Below are positions 1-5,729 of a stretch of DNA of 6,088 nucleotides, piece after piece; position 1 is the first letter of the stretch; each line of letters begins with the position of its first letter. Position numbers and translations under genes: made by a program. The stretch is from NCBI GenBank assembly GCA_001303225.1, contig LJNI01000137.1:1-6088 (forward strand), given 5' to 3'. Below the pieces are notes generated by a model, which worked only from the letters and a program-made list of their open reading frames with translations, was not told the DNA's origin and did no database searches. This stretch comes from a candidate division TA06 bacterium DG_78. GTDB lineage: Bacteria; Hydrothermota; Tepidihabitantia; SM23-42.

Positions 1-651
1 TGAACGAAGTGCTATACCGCCAGCTACAATACTTGAAACAATCGCTAACCAGGCAACGGTCATAAAAAATTCTGGCGAAAAATAATAGCCAGTTGTAAAT
101 AATCTAAAAAATAGTATGACCCCAATATTTTCTGCTATACCAGCCAAACAACCACCAATTGCTGATGGTATTGCACTATAGGCAGGAGCCAACCAGATGT
201 GCATAGGAATAGTTACTGATTTGGTAAGAATACCGATTAAGATGAAGAGTGATGCTAAATTATTGTAAACCTTAATTTCAAAAATATTGAATGTTCCATT
301 ATCAAGATAGAGCATTACTAAACCTATGAGCATAAGAGTTGCTGCTCCAAAATTTATTAAAAACGTAATGTTCGCTGAAGTAAGGCTCTCGTCTTTTCGA
401 TGATAACCAACTGCCCGCCATATTGAAAATGTTGAGATTTCCCAGAAGATAAATATCAATAAAAGATTATAAGTAAGGACGACACCAATGCCTGAACCAA
501 CAATCAATAGGAGCATTAGATAGTATTCTAAGCGATGCCCTTTTTCTTTTATTGTTGCGAGCGAATAAATAAATGACATGAATCCAATAAAGGCAAACAA
601 AACGCTAAGGGAGATACCAAATCTATCCAAGAAAAAATCGAAGCCTATCAT
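1..651 (-). CDS. Antiporter-like membrane subunit of group 4 hydrogenase (NuoM/NuoL/MbhH/HyfB family), partial at 3' end
   Basis: The frame is open from ATG 651 to the window edge, giving 217 residues of a very hydrophobic protein of the proton-translocating antiporter-like family. Recognisable landmarks are FWE at 69-71, matching the conserved TM5 glutamate (E71); TK at 143-144, matching the TM7 lysine; the P-x-H-x-W-L-A-P-A-Y-S motif at 149-159; and a TM8-like LAGIAEN stretch at 169-175. In the family this subunit forms an ion channel that couples redox chemistry to H+ or Na+ translocation. The start is well fixed: an in-frame TAG lies three codons upstream, AGAGG sits 6 bases before the ATG, and the ATG overlaps the stop of the 16-codon ORF as ATGA. 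Oddities: E71 falls at about 140 in NuoM, so roughly two N-terminal helices are missing, and TM8 lacks the usual Lys or His. Family is confident; the exact subunit type is not. Confidence 0.9.
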   Translation of the reverse strand, partial: MIGFDFFLDRFGISLSVLFAFIGFMSFIYSLATIKEKGHRLEYYLMLLLIVGSGIGVVLTYNLLLIFIFWEISTFSIWRAVGYHRKDESLTSANITFLINFGAATLMLIGLVMLYLDNGTFNIFEIKVYNNLASLFILIGILTKSVTIPMHIWLAPAYSAIPSAIGGCLAGIAENIGVILFFRLFTTGYYFSPEFFMTVAWLAIVSSIVAGGIALRS

Positions 652-698
652 AGATAGCCTCTAATTGCCTTCAATCGCCCTGGAATTTTTATTTTCAT
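648..698 (-). CDS. Possible translated 16-residue micro-ORF between large subunit and antiporter genes
   Basis: A 17-codon ORF encodes the basic peptide MKIKIPGRLKAIRGYL. Its ATG overlaps the stop of the large-subunit gene as ATGA, and its TGA overlaps the antiporter ATG in the same way. AAGGAGA, the best Shine-Dalgarno match near this junction, lies 8 bases upstream of its start inside the large-subunit coding sequence, which argues that ribosomes initiate here. No known domain is recognised. It could be a small accessory peptide, a coupling device that hands ribosomes from the hydrogenase gene to the antiporter gene, or the relic of a shortened gene. A sequencing indel that split the antiporter N terminus is also possible, although a fused product would still lack the first helices. 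Existence of the ORF is certain; its function is unknown. Confidence 0.45.
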   Translation of the reverse strand: MKIKIPGRLKAIRGYL

Positions 699-1870
699 TT
701 TTTATATCTCCTTTTAAGCTTTTCGGTCTTTTCCCATGATAGTTTTAGCAGATCCTGTCCAGAGTATTTCTTTTTACCGCTTTGATATACAAAGGTCCTC
801 TCTGTACAGCAATAACAAGGATCAACCGAGGCAAGAACGAGTGCTGCATCAGCAATTGAATACCCTCTCACTGCTACGACATTTGAAGCGATATTCATAA
901 AACTTGGTGCCCTGACCTTATGCCTTACAGGCATATTTGAACCATTAGAGCGTACATAATGGAATACCTCGCCACGTGGCGCCTCATGTCTACCAATGCC
1001 TTCACCTGGCGGAATTTCATCGACCCTTGTCTCAATAGAACCCTCAGGCATATTCTTTAAGCACTGCCTGACAATCTTGATCGATTCATCACACTCGAGC
1101 AATCTCACCTTTGCCTTTGCCAGAACATCACCCTCTTCAAAAACAATCTCATTCCAATCAACTTTATCATAGGCATCATAGGGATCATCCTTTCTGACAT
1201 CAATAGCATAACCAGAGCCACGAGCCGTAGGACCAGTTACTGCATAAGCGATTGCATCTTCTTTAGACAATACACCTACATCTTCAAGTCGAGCGCGAAT
1301 AACTGGGTCATCTAAAATCGCTTTTGTAAACATTGCATTCTTTTCTTCAAGCAAGTCTAGGTATTTCTCAATCTTTGGAAAATCCTCTTTTCGTATATCC
1401 CTTCTTGCACCACCAATCTTATTGATTGCATAGTGGTTACGATTACCCATAATCAATTCAAAAAGATCTAATAAAGGCTCTCTGTATCGCCATACCCACA
1501 TCCAGACTGTATTATACCCAATAAAGTGTCCAGCGAGCCCAAGCCATAGATAGTGAGAATGAATTCTTTCCAACTCACCAATGATTGTTCTAATGTATTG
1601 GCTACGAGGTGGTGGTGTTACATGTGCACAATCTTCAACCGCTAATACGTATGCATAAGGATGTGAATCTGAGCAAATACCACAAATCCTCTCGACGAGG
1701 AATGGAACTTGGTCCCACGTCAAGGTCGGTGAAATAAACTCATGACCGCGATGGTTATAGCCAATATTTATTTCCAGATCGACAACCTTCTCACCCTCAA
1801 CAATCAGTTTGAAGAATTCAGGTTCTTCCTGTAATGGATGGTATGGACCAATAGGAACTACTCTTCTCAT
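695..1870 (-). CDS. Group 4 [NiFe] hydrogenase large (catalytic) subunit, HycE/EchE/CooH/NuoD family
   Basis: This 391-residue protein carries the NiFe active site that reversibly reduces protons to H2. The N-terminal CxxC is E-R-I-C63-G-I-C66 and the C-terminal one is D-P-C352-Y-C-C355-T-E-R, so all four Ni ligands are kept; true complex I NuoD has lost them. Other family marks are GYNHRGHE at 37-44, V-T-G-P-T-A-R-G-S-G in the middle and E-A-P-R-G-E before the last quarter. Unlike E. coli HycE it has no fused NuoC domain, which is the preceding gene. After CTER358 a 33-residue basic tail remains, similar in place and size to the HycE tail that HycI removes, so proteolytic maturation is likely. 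Position 354 is an extra Cys where Ser, Ala or Gly is usual. The start has GGAGG 6 bases upstream and overlaps the NuoC-like stop as ATGA. It probably sits at the cytoplasmic face of the membrane with the small subunit. Confidence 0.96.
   Translation of the reverse strand: MRRVVPIGPYHPLQEEPEFFKLIVEGEKVVDLEINIGYNHRGHEFISPTLTWDQVPFLVERICGICSDSHPYAYVLAVEDCAHVTPPPRSQYIRTIIGELERIHSHYLWLGLAGHFIGYNTVWMWVWRYREPLLDLFELIMGNRNHYAINKIGGARRDIRKEDFPKIEKYLDLLEEKNAMFTKAILDDPVIRARLEDVGVLSKEDAIAYAVTGPTARGSGYAIDVRKDDPYDAYDKVDWNEIVFEEGDVLAKAKVRLLECDESIKIVRQCLKNMPEGSIETRVDEIPPGEGIGRHEAPRGEVFHYVRSNGSNMPVRHKVRAPSFMNIASNVVAVRGYSIADAALVLASVDPCYCCTERTFVYQSGKKKYSGQDLLKLSWEKTEKLKRRYKK
699..713 (-). promoter_or_regulatory. 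Strong Shine-Dalgarno inside the large-subunit 3' end
   Basis: AAAAGGAGAT followed by an A/T spacer sits upstream of ATG 698 of the 16-codon ORF, within the last codons of the large-subunit gene. The core AAGGAGA is 8 bases from the ATG. The antiporter gene has its own, weaker AGAGG inside the micro-ORF. Confidence 0.55.
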
Positions 1871-2358
1871 GCCAATCCTCCGGTCTTCTTATCAATTTTA
1901 ATTTCCTTGTGTTCATCAGCATAATCCCGACGCAATGGTTGCAAATCAGCATGCCAAGCCTCTGCAGTAAGAAGAGGTTTGAGATTAGGATGACCTATAA
2001 AATCGACACCTAACAACTCATGTATTTCTCTTTCGATCCAGTTTGCTGCAGGTAAAAATGGTGTCAAGCTCTTTATCTTCAAATCATCCTTTGGAATCAC
2101 AGTTTTTATGTTATAATACGTTCCAACCTCATCGAGCGTAAAATGATAGATTATCTCCATGCCATCACGCGTATCAATACCAGTAGCAATGGAAAGCCGT
2201 AATTGCTTCTCCTCAAATAAAAATTTTGCAAAATCATATACCTTATCTCTTGAAATTCTCATATATACCCTGCGAGGCGAATGTATCTTTATCGAAACCT
2301 CTGGAAATTTCTCACAAATCTCTGCTAACATTTCTTTTGAATACTCTTTTTTCATCAT
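1867..2358 (-). CDS. NuoC/EchD/CooU-type 30 kDa subunit of group 4 hydrogenase
   Basis: The product has 163 residues and belongs to the respiratory-chain complex I 30 kDa family. The signature lies at 107-126: W-I-E-R-E-I-H-E-L-L-G-V followed by F-I-G-H-P-N-L, then P-L-R-R-D-Y near the C terminus. In complex I and Ech-type enzymes this soluble subunit packs against the large and small subunits and carries no cofactor. The gene stands alone, as in Ech and Coo hydrogenases, rather than being fused to the large subunit as in HycE. The protein starts Met-Met. The first ATG overlaps the upstream stop as ATGA, but AGAGG lies only 2 bases before it and 5 bases before the second ATG (2355-2353), so initiation at the second is quite possible. 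The end overlaps the large-subunit start by 4 bases. The variable C-terminal K/D-rich tail is unremarkable. Confidence 0.94.
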   Translation of the reverse strand: MMKKEYSKEMLAEICEKFPEVSIKIHSPRRVYMRISRDKVYDFAKFLFEEKQLRLSIATGIDTRDGMEIIYHFTLDEVGTYYNIKTVIPKDDLKIKSLTPFLPAANWIEREIHELLGVDFIGHPNLKPLLTAEAWHADLQPLRRDYADEHKEIKIDKKTGGLA

Positions 2359-2771
2359 AACCTCTGTAATGCCTTCACAACACCCAATATAATTGCCTCA
2401 GGCTTTGGAGGACAACCAGGTATATAAACATCAACTGGAATATATTTATCATAGGGACCAATCACATTATAGGATGGTTGAAATATATTCGGATGACACG
2501 CACAAGCCCCAATTGCAATGACCAGACATGGCTTTGGTGTTTGTCTGTAAACTTCTAAGACCCTTGGTAAATTCTTCCGATTTAAAACTCCAGTCACCAA
2601 TAATGCGTCTGCATGCCTGGGCGAGCCAACAAGGACAATGCCAAAGCGCTCAACATCCCAACGTGGGGTCAGAATATCCAATATCTCAATATCACAATTA
2701 TTGCATGGAGCCGCAGCAACATGAAAAACCCAAGGCGACTTTTTCAATCCCCACAGTTTAGCATTACCCAT
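2355..2771 (-). CDS. Group 4 [NiFe] hydrogenase small subunit, HycG/EchC/CooL/NuoB family
   Basis: The 138-residue protein binds the proximal 4Fe-4S cluster that passes electrons to the NiFe site. Candidate ligands are C23 and C26 in A-P-C-N-N-C-D-I-E, C90 in G-A-C-A-C, and C120 in I-P-G-C-P-P-K-P. The separated CxxC points to a hydrogenase rather than complex I NuoB, which has adjacent cysteines. The third motif is G-A-C-A-C-H-P-N-I-F where many relatives have G-x-C-x-x-S-G-G, giving an additional cysteine (C92). ATG 2771 is chosen because TAGGAG lies 8 bases upstream; an in-frame GTG at 2780 would add three residues but directly abuts the GGAG. The gene follows the NuoH-like gene by 11 bases and its stop overlaps the NuoC-like start as ATGA. 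There is no signal peptide, as expected for a cytoplasm-facing group 4 enzyme. Confidence 0.95.
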   Translation of the reverse strand: MGNAKLWGLKKSPWVFHVAAAPCNNCDIEILDILTPRWDVERFGIVLVGSPRHADALLVTGVLNRKNLPRVLEVYRQTPKPCLVIAIGACACHPNIFQPSYNVIGPYDKYIPVDVYIPGCPPKPEAIILGVVKALQRL

Positions 2772-2782
2772 TTTTTGCACTC
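2772..2782 (-). promoter_or_regulatory. Ribosome binding site that decides the small-subunit start
   Basis: TAGGAG, overlapping the TAG stop of the NuoH-like gene, lies 8 bases before ATG 2771 but touches the alternative GTG at 2780. This spacing favours the ATG. It is the only gap between genes in the window where the start was ambiguous in this way. Confidence 0.6.
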
Positions 2783-3703
2783 CTACAATCCATAAAATGC
2801 CAAAACCAAACCGAGTATCGACAAAATACCAATTCCTATCCAGAAAAACTTCAATGCCTGATCAATCCTCAATCTTGGATTTGTATTTTTTATTAGAATT
2901 ATTAACACAATGATTAACAGAAATTTTAAGATTGCCCACCAATTGGCAAAACCACCCCAGACTAATGATATCAGAAATAAAGGTAGTGTAAAGAACATCA
3001 TGGCGCGTGTTACCTTATACATAGCCAAGGCAACACCAGAATACTCGATATATGGCCCAGCCATGATCTCTTGTTCTGCTTCGGGAATATCAAATGGTAC
3101 AAAACTCAATTTTGCCTGAGTAGATAAAAGAATTACGACCGCTGCAATCACGCCAGATAGTGAATATAAAAATGGCCCCGTGGCCTCTTGTGCAAGAATA
3201 ATTTCACCGAATTTTATATTCCCTCCTGCCTTTAATATAACTATTGCCAATGCAAACAAAAATGGTAATTCATAGGCAAAATATTGGGTCATCTCTCTTG
3301 ATGCGCCAACACTGGCCAAAGGATTTTTAGAAGCGGAACCGCCAATAATAATACCAATTGGAGCCAAGGCAAGAAGATATATAATAACGATCAAATCACC
3401 AACATATGAACTCGCAGGATTAAAGTTCATAGAGAATAACATGACAGCAAGAATCGACATCGACACAACACCAAGTAGTGGACCCAAGAAAAATAGTACC
3501 TTTGAGCTGCCTTCTGGAATTATCGTTTCCTTTAATAATAATTTCAAAAAATCTGCATACGGTTGGAACCATGGTGGACCAACACGCCAATGGATCCTTG
3601 CCGTAACTTTACGGTCTATCCAGGTCAAAAATAGACCAATAACTGCTGAAAAAATAAAACCAGGAAAGACAATAAACGAAAAAAGGATCCTCACTATGTT
3701 CAT
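2783..3703 (-). CDS. Membrane anchor subunit of group 4 hydrogenase, NuoH/HycD/EchB/CooK family
   Basis: This 306-residue integral membrane protein of the complex I subunit 1 family anchors the hydrogenase module and links it to the ion-pumping arm. Visible signatures are R36-x3-R40-V-G-P-P with Q47-P-Y-A-D-F-L-K-L and K58-E59; S125-K-N-P-L-A-S-V-G-A-S-R-E at 125-137; Y144-E-L-P-F; and P-F-D-I-P-E-A-E-Q-E at 203-212, followed by E220-Y-S-G. These acidic and basic residues line the quinone or E-channel region in complex I. About eight hydrophobic segments can be seen, the usual number, and length is typical of the hydrogenase versions. The start has AGGAG 6 bases upstream and overlaps the ferredoxin stop as ATGA; the stop is TAG, 11 bases before the small-subunit ATG. 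Family assignment is firm. Confidence 0.95.
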   Translation of the reverse strand: MNIVRILFSFIVFPGFIFSAVIGLFLTWIDRKVTARIHWRVGPPWFQPYADFLKLLLKETIIPEGSSKVLFFLGPLLGVVSMSILAVMLFSMNFNPASSYVGDLIVIIYLLALAPIGIIIGGSASKNPLASVGASREMTQYFAYELPFLFALAIVILKAGGNIKFGEIILAQEATGPFLYSLSGVIAAVVILLSTQAKLSFVPFDIPEAEQEIMAGPYIEYSGVALAMYKVTRAMMFFTLPLFLISLVWGGFANWWAILKFLLIIVLIILIKNTNPRLRIDQALKFFWIGIGILSILGLVLAFYGL

Positions 3704-4170
3704 GCCTTTCTCCTGAAAAATGCGTCTTTTGAAACCATTCTCATGCCTATCTCCACTTTCTCGATCTCCTCCTCACTTAAGAATTGCAGTGCTCCCGAAG
3801 AACATGCTGCGACGCAACGAGGGCCGTCTTTTCGATCATTACAGAGACTGCATTTTTGAGAGACGTGTCGAATAAGTGGTGCGTCGATCACACCAAAGGG
3901 ACATGCGAATGCACAACTCTGGCAACCAATACAGACCTGTGATGAACGGATCACCAAACCGGTTTCCTCGTCTTTTCTGATTGCCTCTACTGGACAGGAA
4001 GCAAGGCACAATGGTTCTTTACAATGTTTACAAGCAAGTGGTAGGTATGCTTCACCAGTGACATCGCCGTGTCGAATGCGCGCTTCACCCTTGAACGCAG
4101 CCTTACACGCTGCCTCACAGGATCGGCATCCACAACACAAATCGAGATCTAAAACTATCCTTTTCTGCAC
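3700..4170 (-). CDS. Electron-transfer ferredoxin with four 4Fe-4S motifs (HycB/HydN/CooF type)
   Basis: The 156-residue soluble protein contains sixteen cysteines in four groups: C12, C15, C18, C22; C47, C50, C55, C59; C80, C83, C86, C90; and C107, C110, C119, C123. This is the arrangement of the DMSO reductase B / HycB / CooF family, which wires a molybdopterin or CO dehydrogenase subunit to a hydrogenase. No signal peptide, Tat motif or membrane segment is present. Translation starts at GTG 4170: GAGGTG lies 5 bases upstream within the end of the molybdopterin-like gene, and the two genes overlap by 16 bases. The downstream stop overlaps the NuoH-like start as ATGA. Its place between the two modules suggests that it carries electrons from the molybdopterin-like protein to the small subunit. 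The C-terminal 25 residues are a charged helical-looking tail with no cofactor motif. Confidence 0.94.
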   Translation of the reverse strand: MQKRIVLDLDLCCGCRSCEAACKAAFKGEARIRHGDVTGEAYLPLACKHCKEPLCLASCPVEAIRKDEETGLVIRSSQVCIGCQSCAFACPFGVIDAPLIRHVSQKCSLCNDRKDGPRCVAACSSGALQFLSEEEIEKVEIGMRMVSKDAFFRRKA

Positions 4171-5729
4171 AGTTCCACCTCAGTTGGTATGAAATTTACA
4201 ACGCCACTATCAATTTCAAAATCAAAGAGTCCCTTGATGTCTGGAGTTTCAGGAGGAACAGCAACAATACCCTGTGCAACATCGGTAGTCAATTTTACTA
4301 CAATATCAACCTCTCCATCTTTTGATGTAACTGATACAACATCATTCTCTAATAGTCCCAATTCATGAGCATCCATAGGATTCATCTTCATCCTCTCCTT
4401 TTCAAACAACCCGAGAAAATTGTAGGCAATTTTTTCGCCAATTAATGTAAGGCTCCTTTTCTTTTTTGCTTGGATGCTTCTTTCAATAAGTTTACGTGCC
4501 CGCTCCATTGTATCGATTTTCATCTCAGGAGCTTTTAATGATTTACCCGTACCACGTACTTCGCTCACGAGCGTGAGTATCTCGTCAACTGTTCTCACTC
4601 CACTTGCTGGGGTAATCGTACCAGGTATGTGCTTTTTCCCAAAGGTAGTGAAAATAGTCCCACTTTTTTCCAGATTCAATGCTCCAGGGAGTGTCGTAAA
4701 CGTATTGAATTTCAACGGCGAGGTTGATACCATATCTACTGCTTTGAGGTTCTTGTGGAATTGCGGATAATAATAAGGAAATAATTCTCCAAAATTAATT
4801 ATATGTTTTATCTTCTTTTTCTTTACTAAATCTACAACTGAACCAAAATGTTGATTACCTTCAAAACCAGAAAATTCGACAAACGGAACAACCTGCTTAC
4901 CGCTGAACGTACTCAACCGTGCCATTGACTCAGCCAAAAAGAGCGCATCATAGGTGTGACCGAAGGGAAGGACAGCGATGATAAAACCATGTGCTGCATT
5001 TTTAAAATTTTGTGAAATATCTTTAATGACTGATGCGGAAATACCAGTAACCGCCGGAATATCGATGCCATTCAGACCTTCTCGAGCAAGTGCACAGAAT
5101 ACAAGCGGTTCAGTGCCAACCTTCACTCTGAGGAAATCACTGGCATACACTGCAGTATGGGAGTTAATAGAATCAATCACAACAAGACGATGATTTCGAT
5201 TACTTAATTTCCAGTTGATGAGTGATTGTGAAATCATGGGAGATTGGTTGAATGGATCGCCGAGGACAATAATCATGTTTGCATTACCGATAGAATCAAT
5301 TGAAAAAGGTTTACTTAAAAATTGCTTCAAAAACGCCTCGGGTTCAAAATACGTTGAGGCGATATTTTCTACTCCCGCCTTTTCACAAAAACTAACGATA
5401 GATTGATATTCTTCGATGGTAATGTTACGGTCAAAGGTAACAGCAACCTTTTTGGGATGCTCAAATGCTTTTTTTAATTCCTTGGTAATTTTCTGCCAGT
5501 CGTATACTTTTCCATTTTTTAACGGCATCGATAAACGACGTGGGTGGTCTAAATACAATACAGCTGCACTTCCGCGAGGACATAATCTTCCTTCACTACT
5601 GCCATCATGGATATACTCAATTCCTTTCAAACCAAAATCATCAAAGATAATCCCAAATTCACATCCAAAACTGCAGAATGGACAGAGCGTCTTCTTAACA
5701 GTACAAAACGATTGCTCAATCATTTTCAT
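4155..5729 (-). CDS. Short molybdopterin-oxidoreductase-like 4Fe-4S protein (FdhA/NuoG/FwdB-like), probably non-catalytic
   Basis: The product has 524 residues, well below the roughly 700 of FdhF. The N terminus carries a 4Fe-4S motif, C16-P-F-C19-x3-C23 and L-C50-P-R-G. A dinucleotide-binding region follows, with G157-D-P-F-N-Q-S-P and V-V-I-D-S-I-N-S-H-T-A-V-Y-A-S-D near 183-199. The last 76 residues match the molybdopterin dinucleotide-binding barrel, beginning M449-N-P-M-D-A-H-E-L-G-L. Where formate dehydrogenases have Sec or Cys (about 128-131 here), the sequence reads Y-F-E-P-E with no cysteine; the nearest, C115, does not align. It therefore resembles NuoG, in which the fold conducts electrons without catalysis; whether it binds Mo or W cofactor is open. 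The ATG overlaps the gamma-subunit stop as ATGA, with GAGGA 9 bases upstream. It likely bridges the gamma subunit and the HycB-like ferredoxin. By eye, FwdB-like is an alternative family placement. Confidence 0.85.
   Translation of the reverse strand: MKMIEQSFCTVKKTLCPFCSFGCEFGIIFDDFGLKGIEYIHDGSSEGRLCPRGSAAVLYLDHPRRLSMPLKNGKVYDWQKITKELKKAFEHPKKVAVTFDRNITIEEYQSIVSFCEKAGVENIASTYFEPEAFLKQFLSKPFSIDSIGNANMIIVLGDPFNQSPMISQSLINWKLSNRNHRLVVIDSINSHTAVYASDFLRVKVGTEPLVFCALAREGLNGIDIPAVTGISASVIKDISQNFKNAAHGFIIAVLPFGHTYDALFLAESMARLSTFSGKQVVPFVEFSGFEGNQHFGSVVDLVKKKKIKHIINFGELFPYYYPQFHKNLKAVDMVSTSPLKFNTFTTLPGALNLEKSGTIFTTFGKKHIPGTITPASGVRTVDEILTLVSEVRGTGKSLKAPEMKIDTMERARKLIERSIQAKKKRSLTLIGEKIAYNFLGLFEKERMKMNPMDAHELGLLENDVVSVTSKDGEVDIVVKLTTDVAQGIVAVPPETPDIKGLFDFEIDSGVVNFIPTEVELCRKG

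Noticed and set aside
695..2358. NuoC- and NuoD-like genes as ordinary complex I
   Set aside because: All four Ni-ligand cysteines are present in the large subunit and the small subunit has the hydrogenase-type CxxC instead of adjacent cysteines.
2772..2780. GTG 2780 as the start of the hydrogenase small subunit
   Set aside because: The GGAG directly abuts it, while ATG 2771 has normal spacing of 8 bases.
4564..4577. Short palindrome CTCACG-AG-CGTGAG
   Set aside because: It lies in the middle of the molybdopterin-like coding sequence, is only six base pairs long, has no T tract and no second copy, so chance is the simplest explanation.
4155..5729. Selenocysteine in the formate dehydrogenase-like gene
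   Set aside because: The frame is open throughout with no in-frame TGA before the TAG stop.
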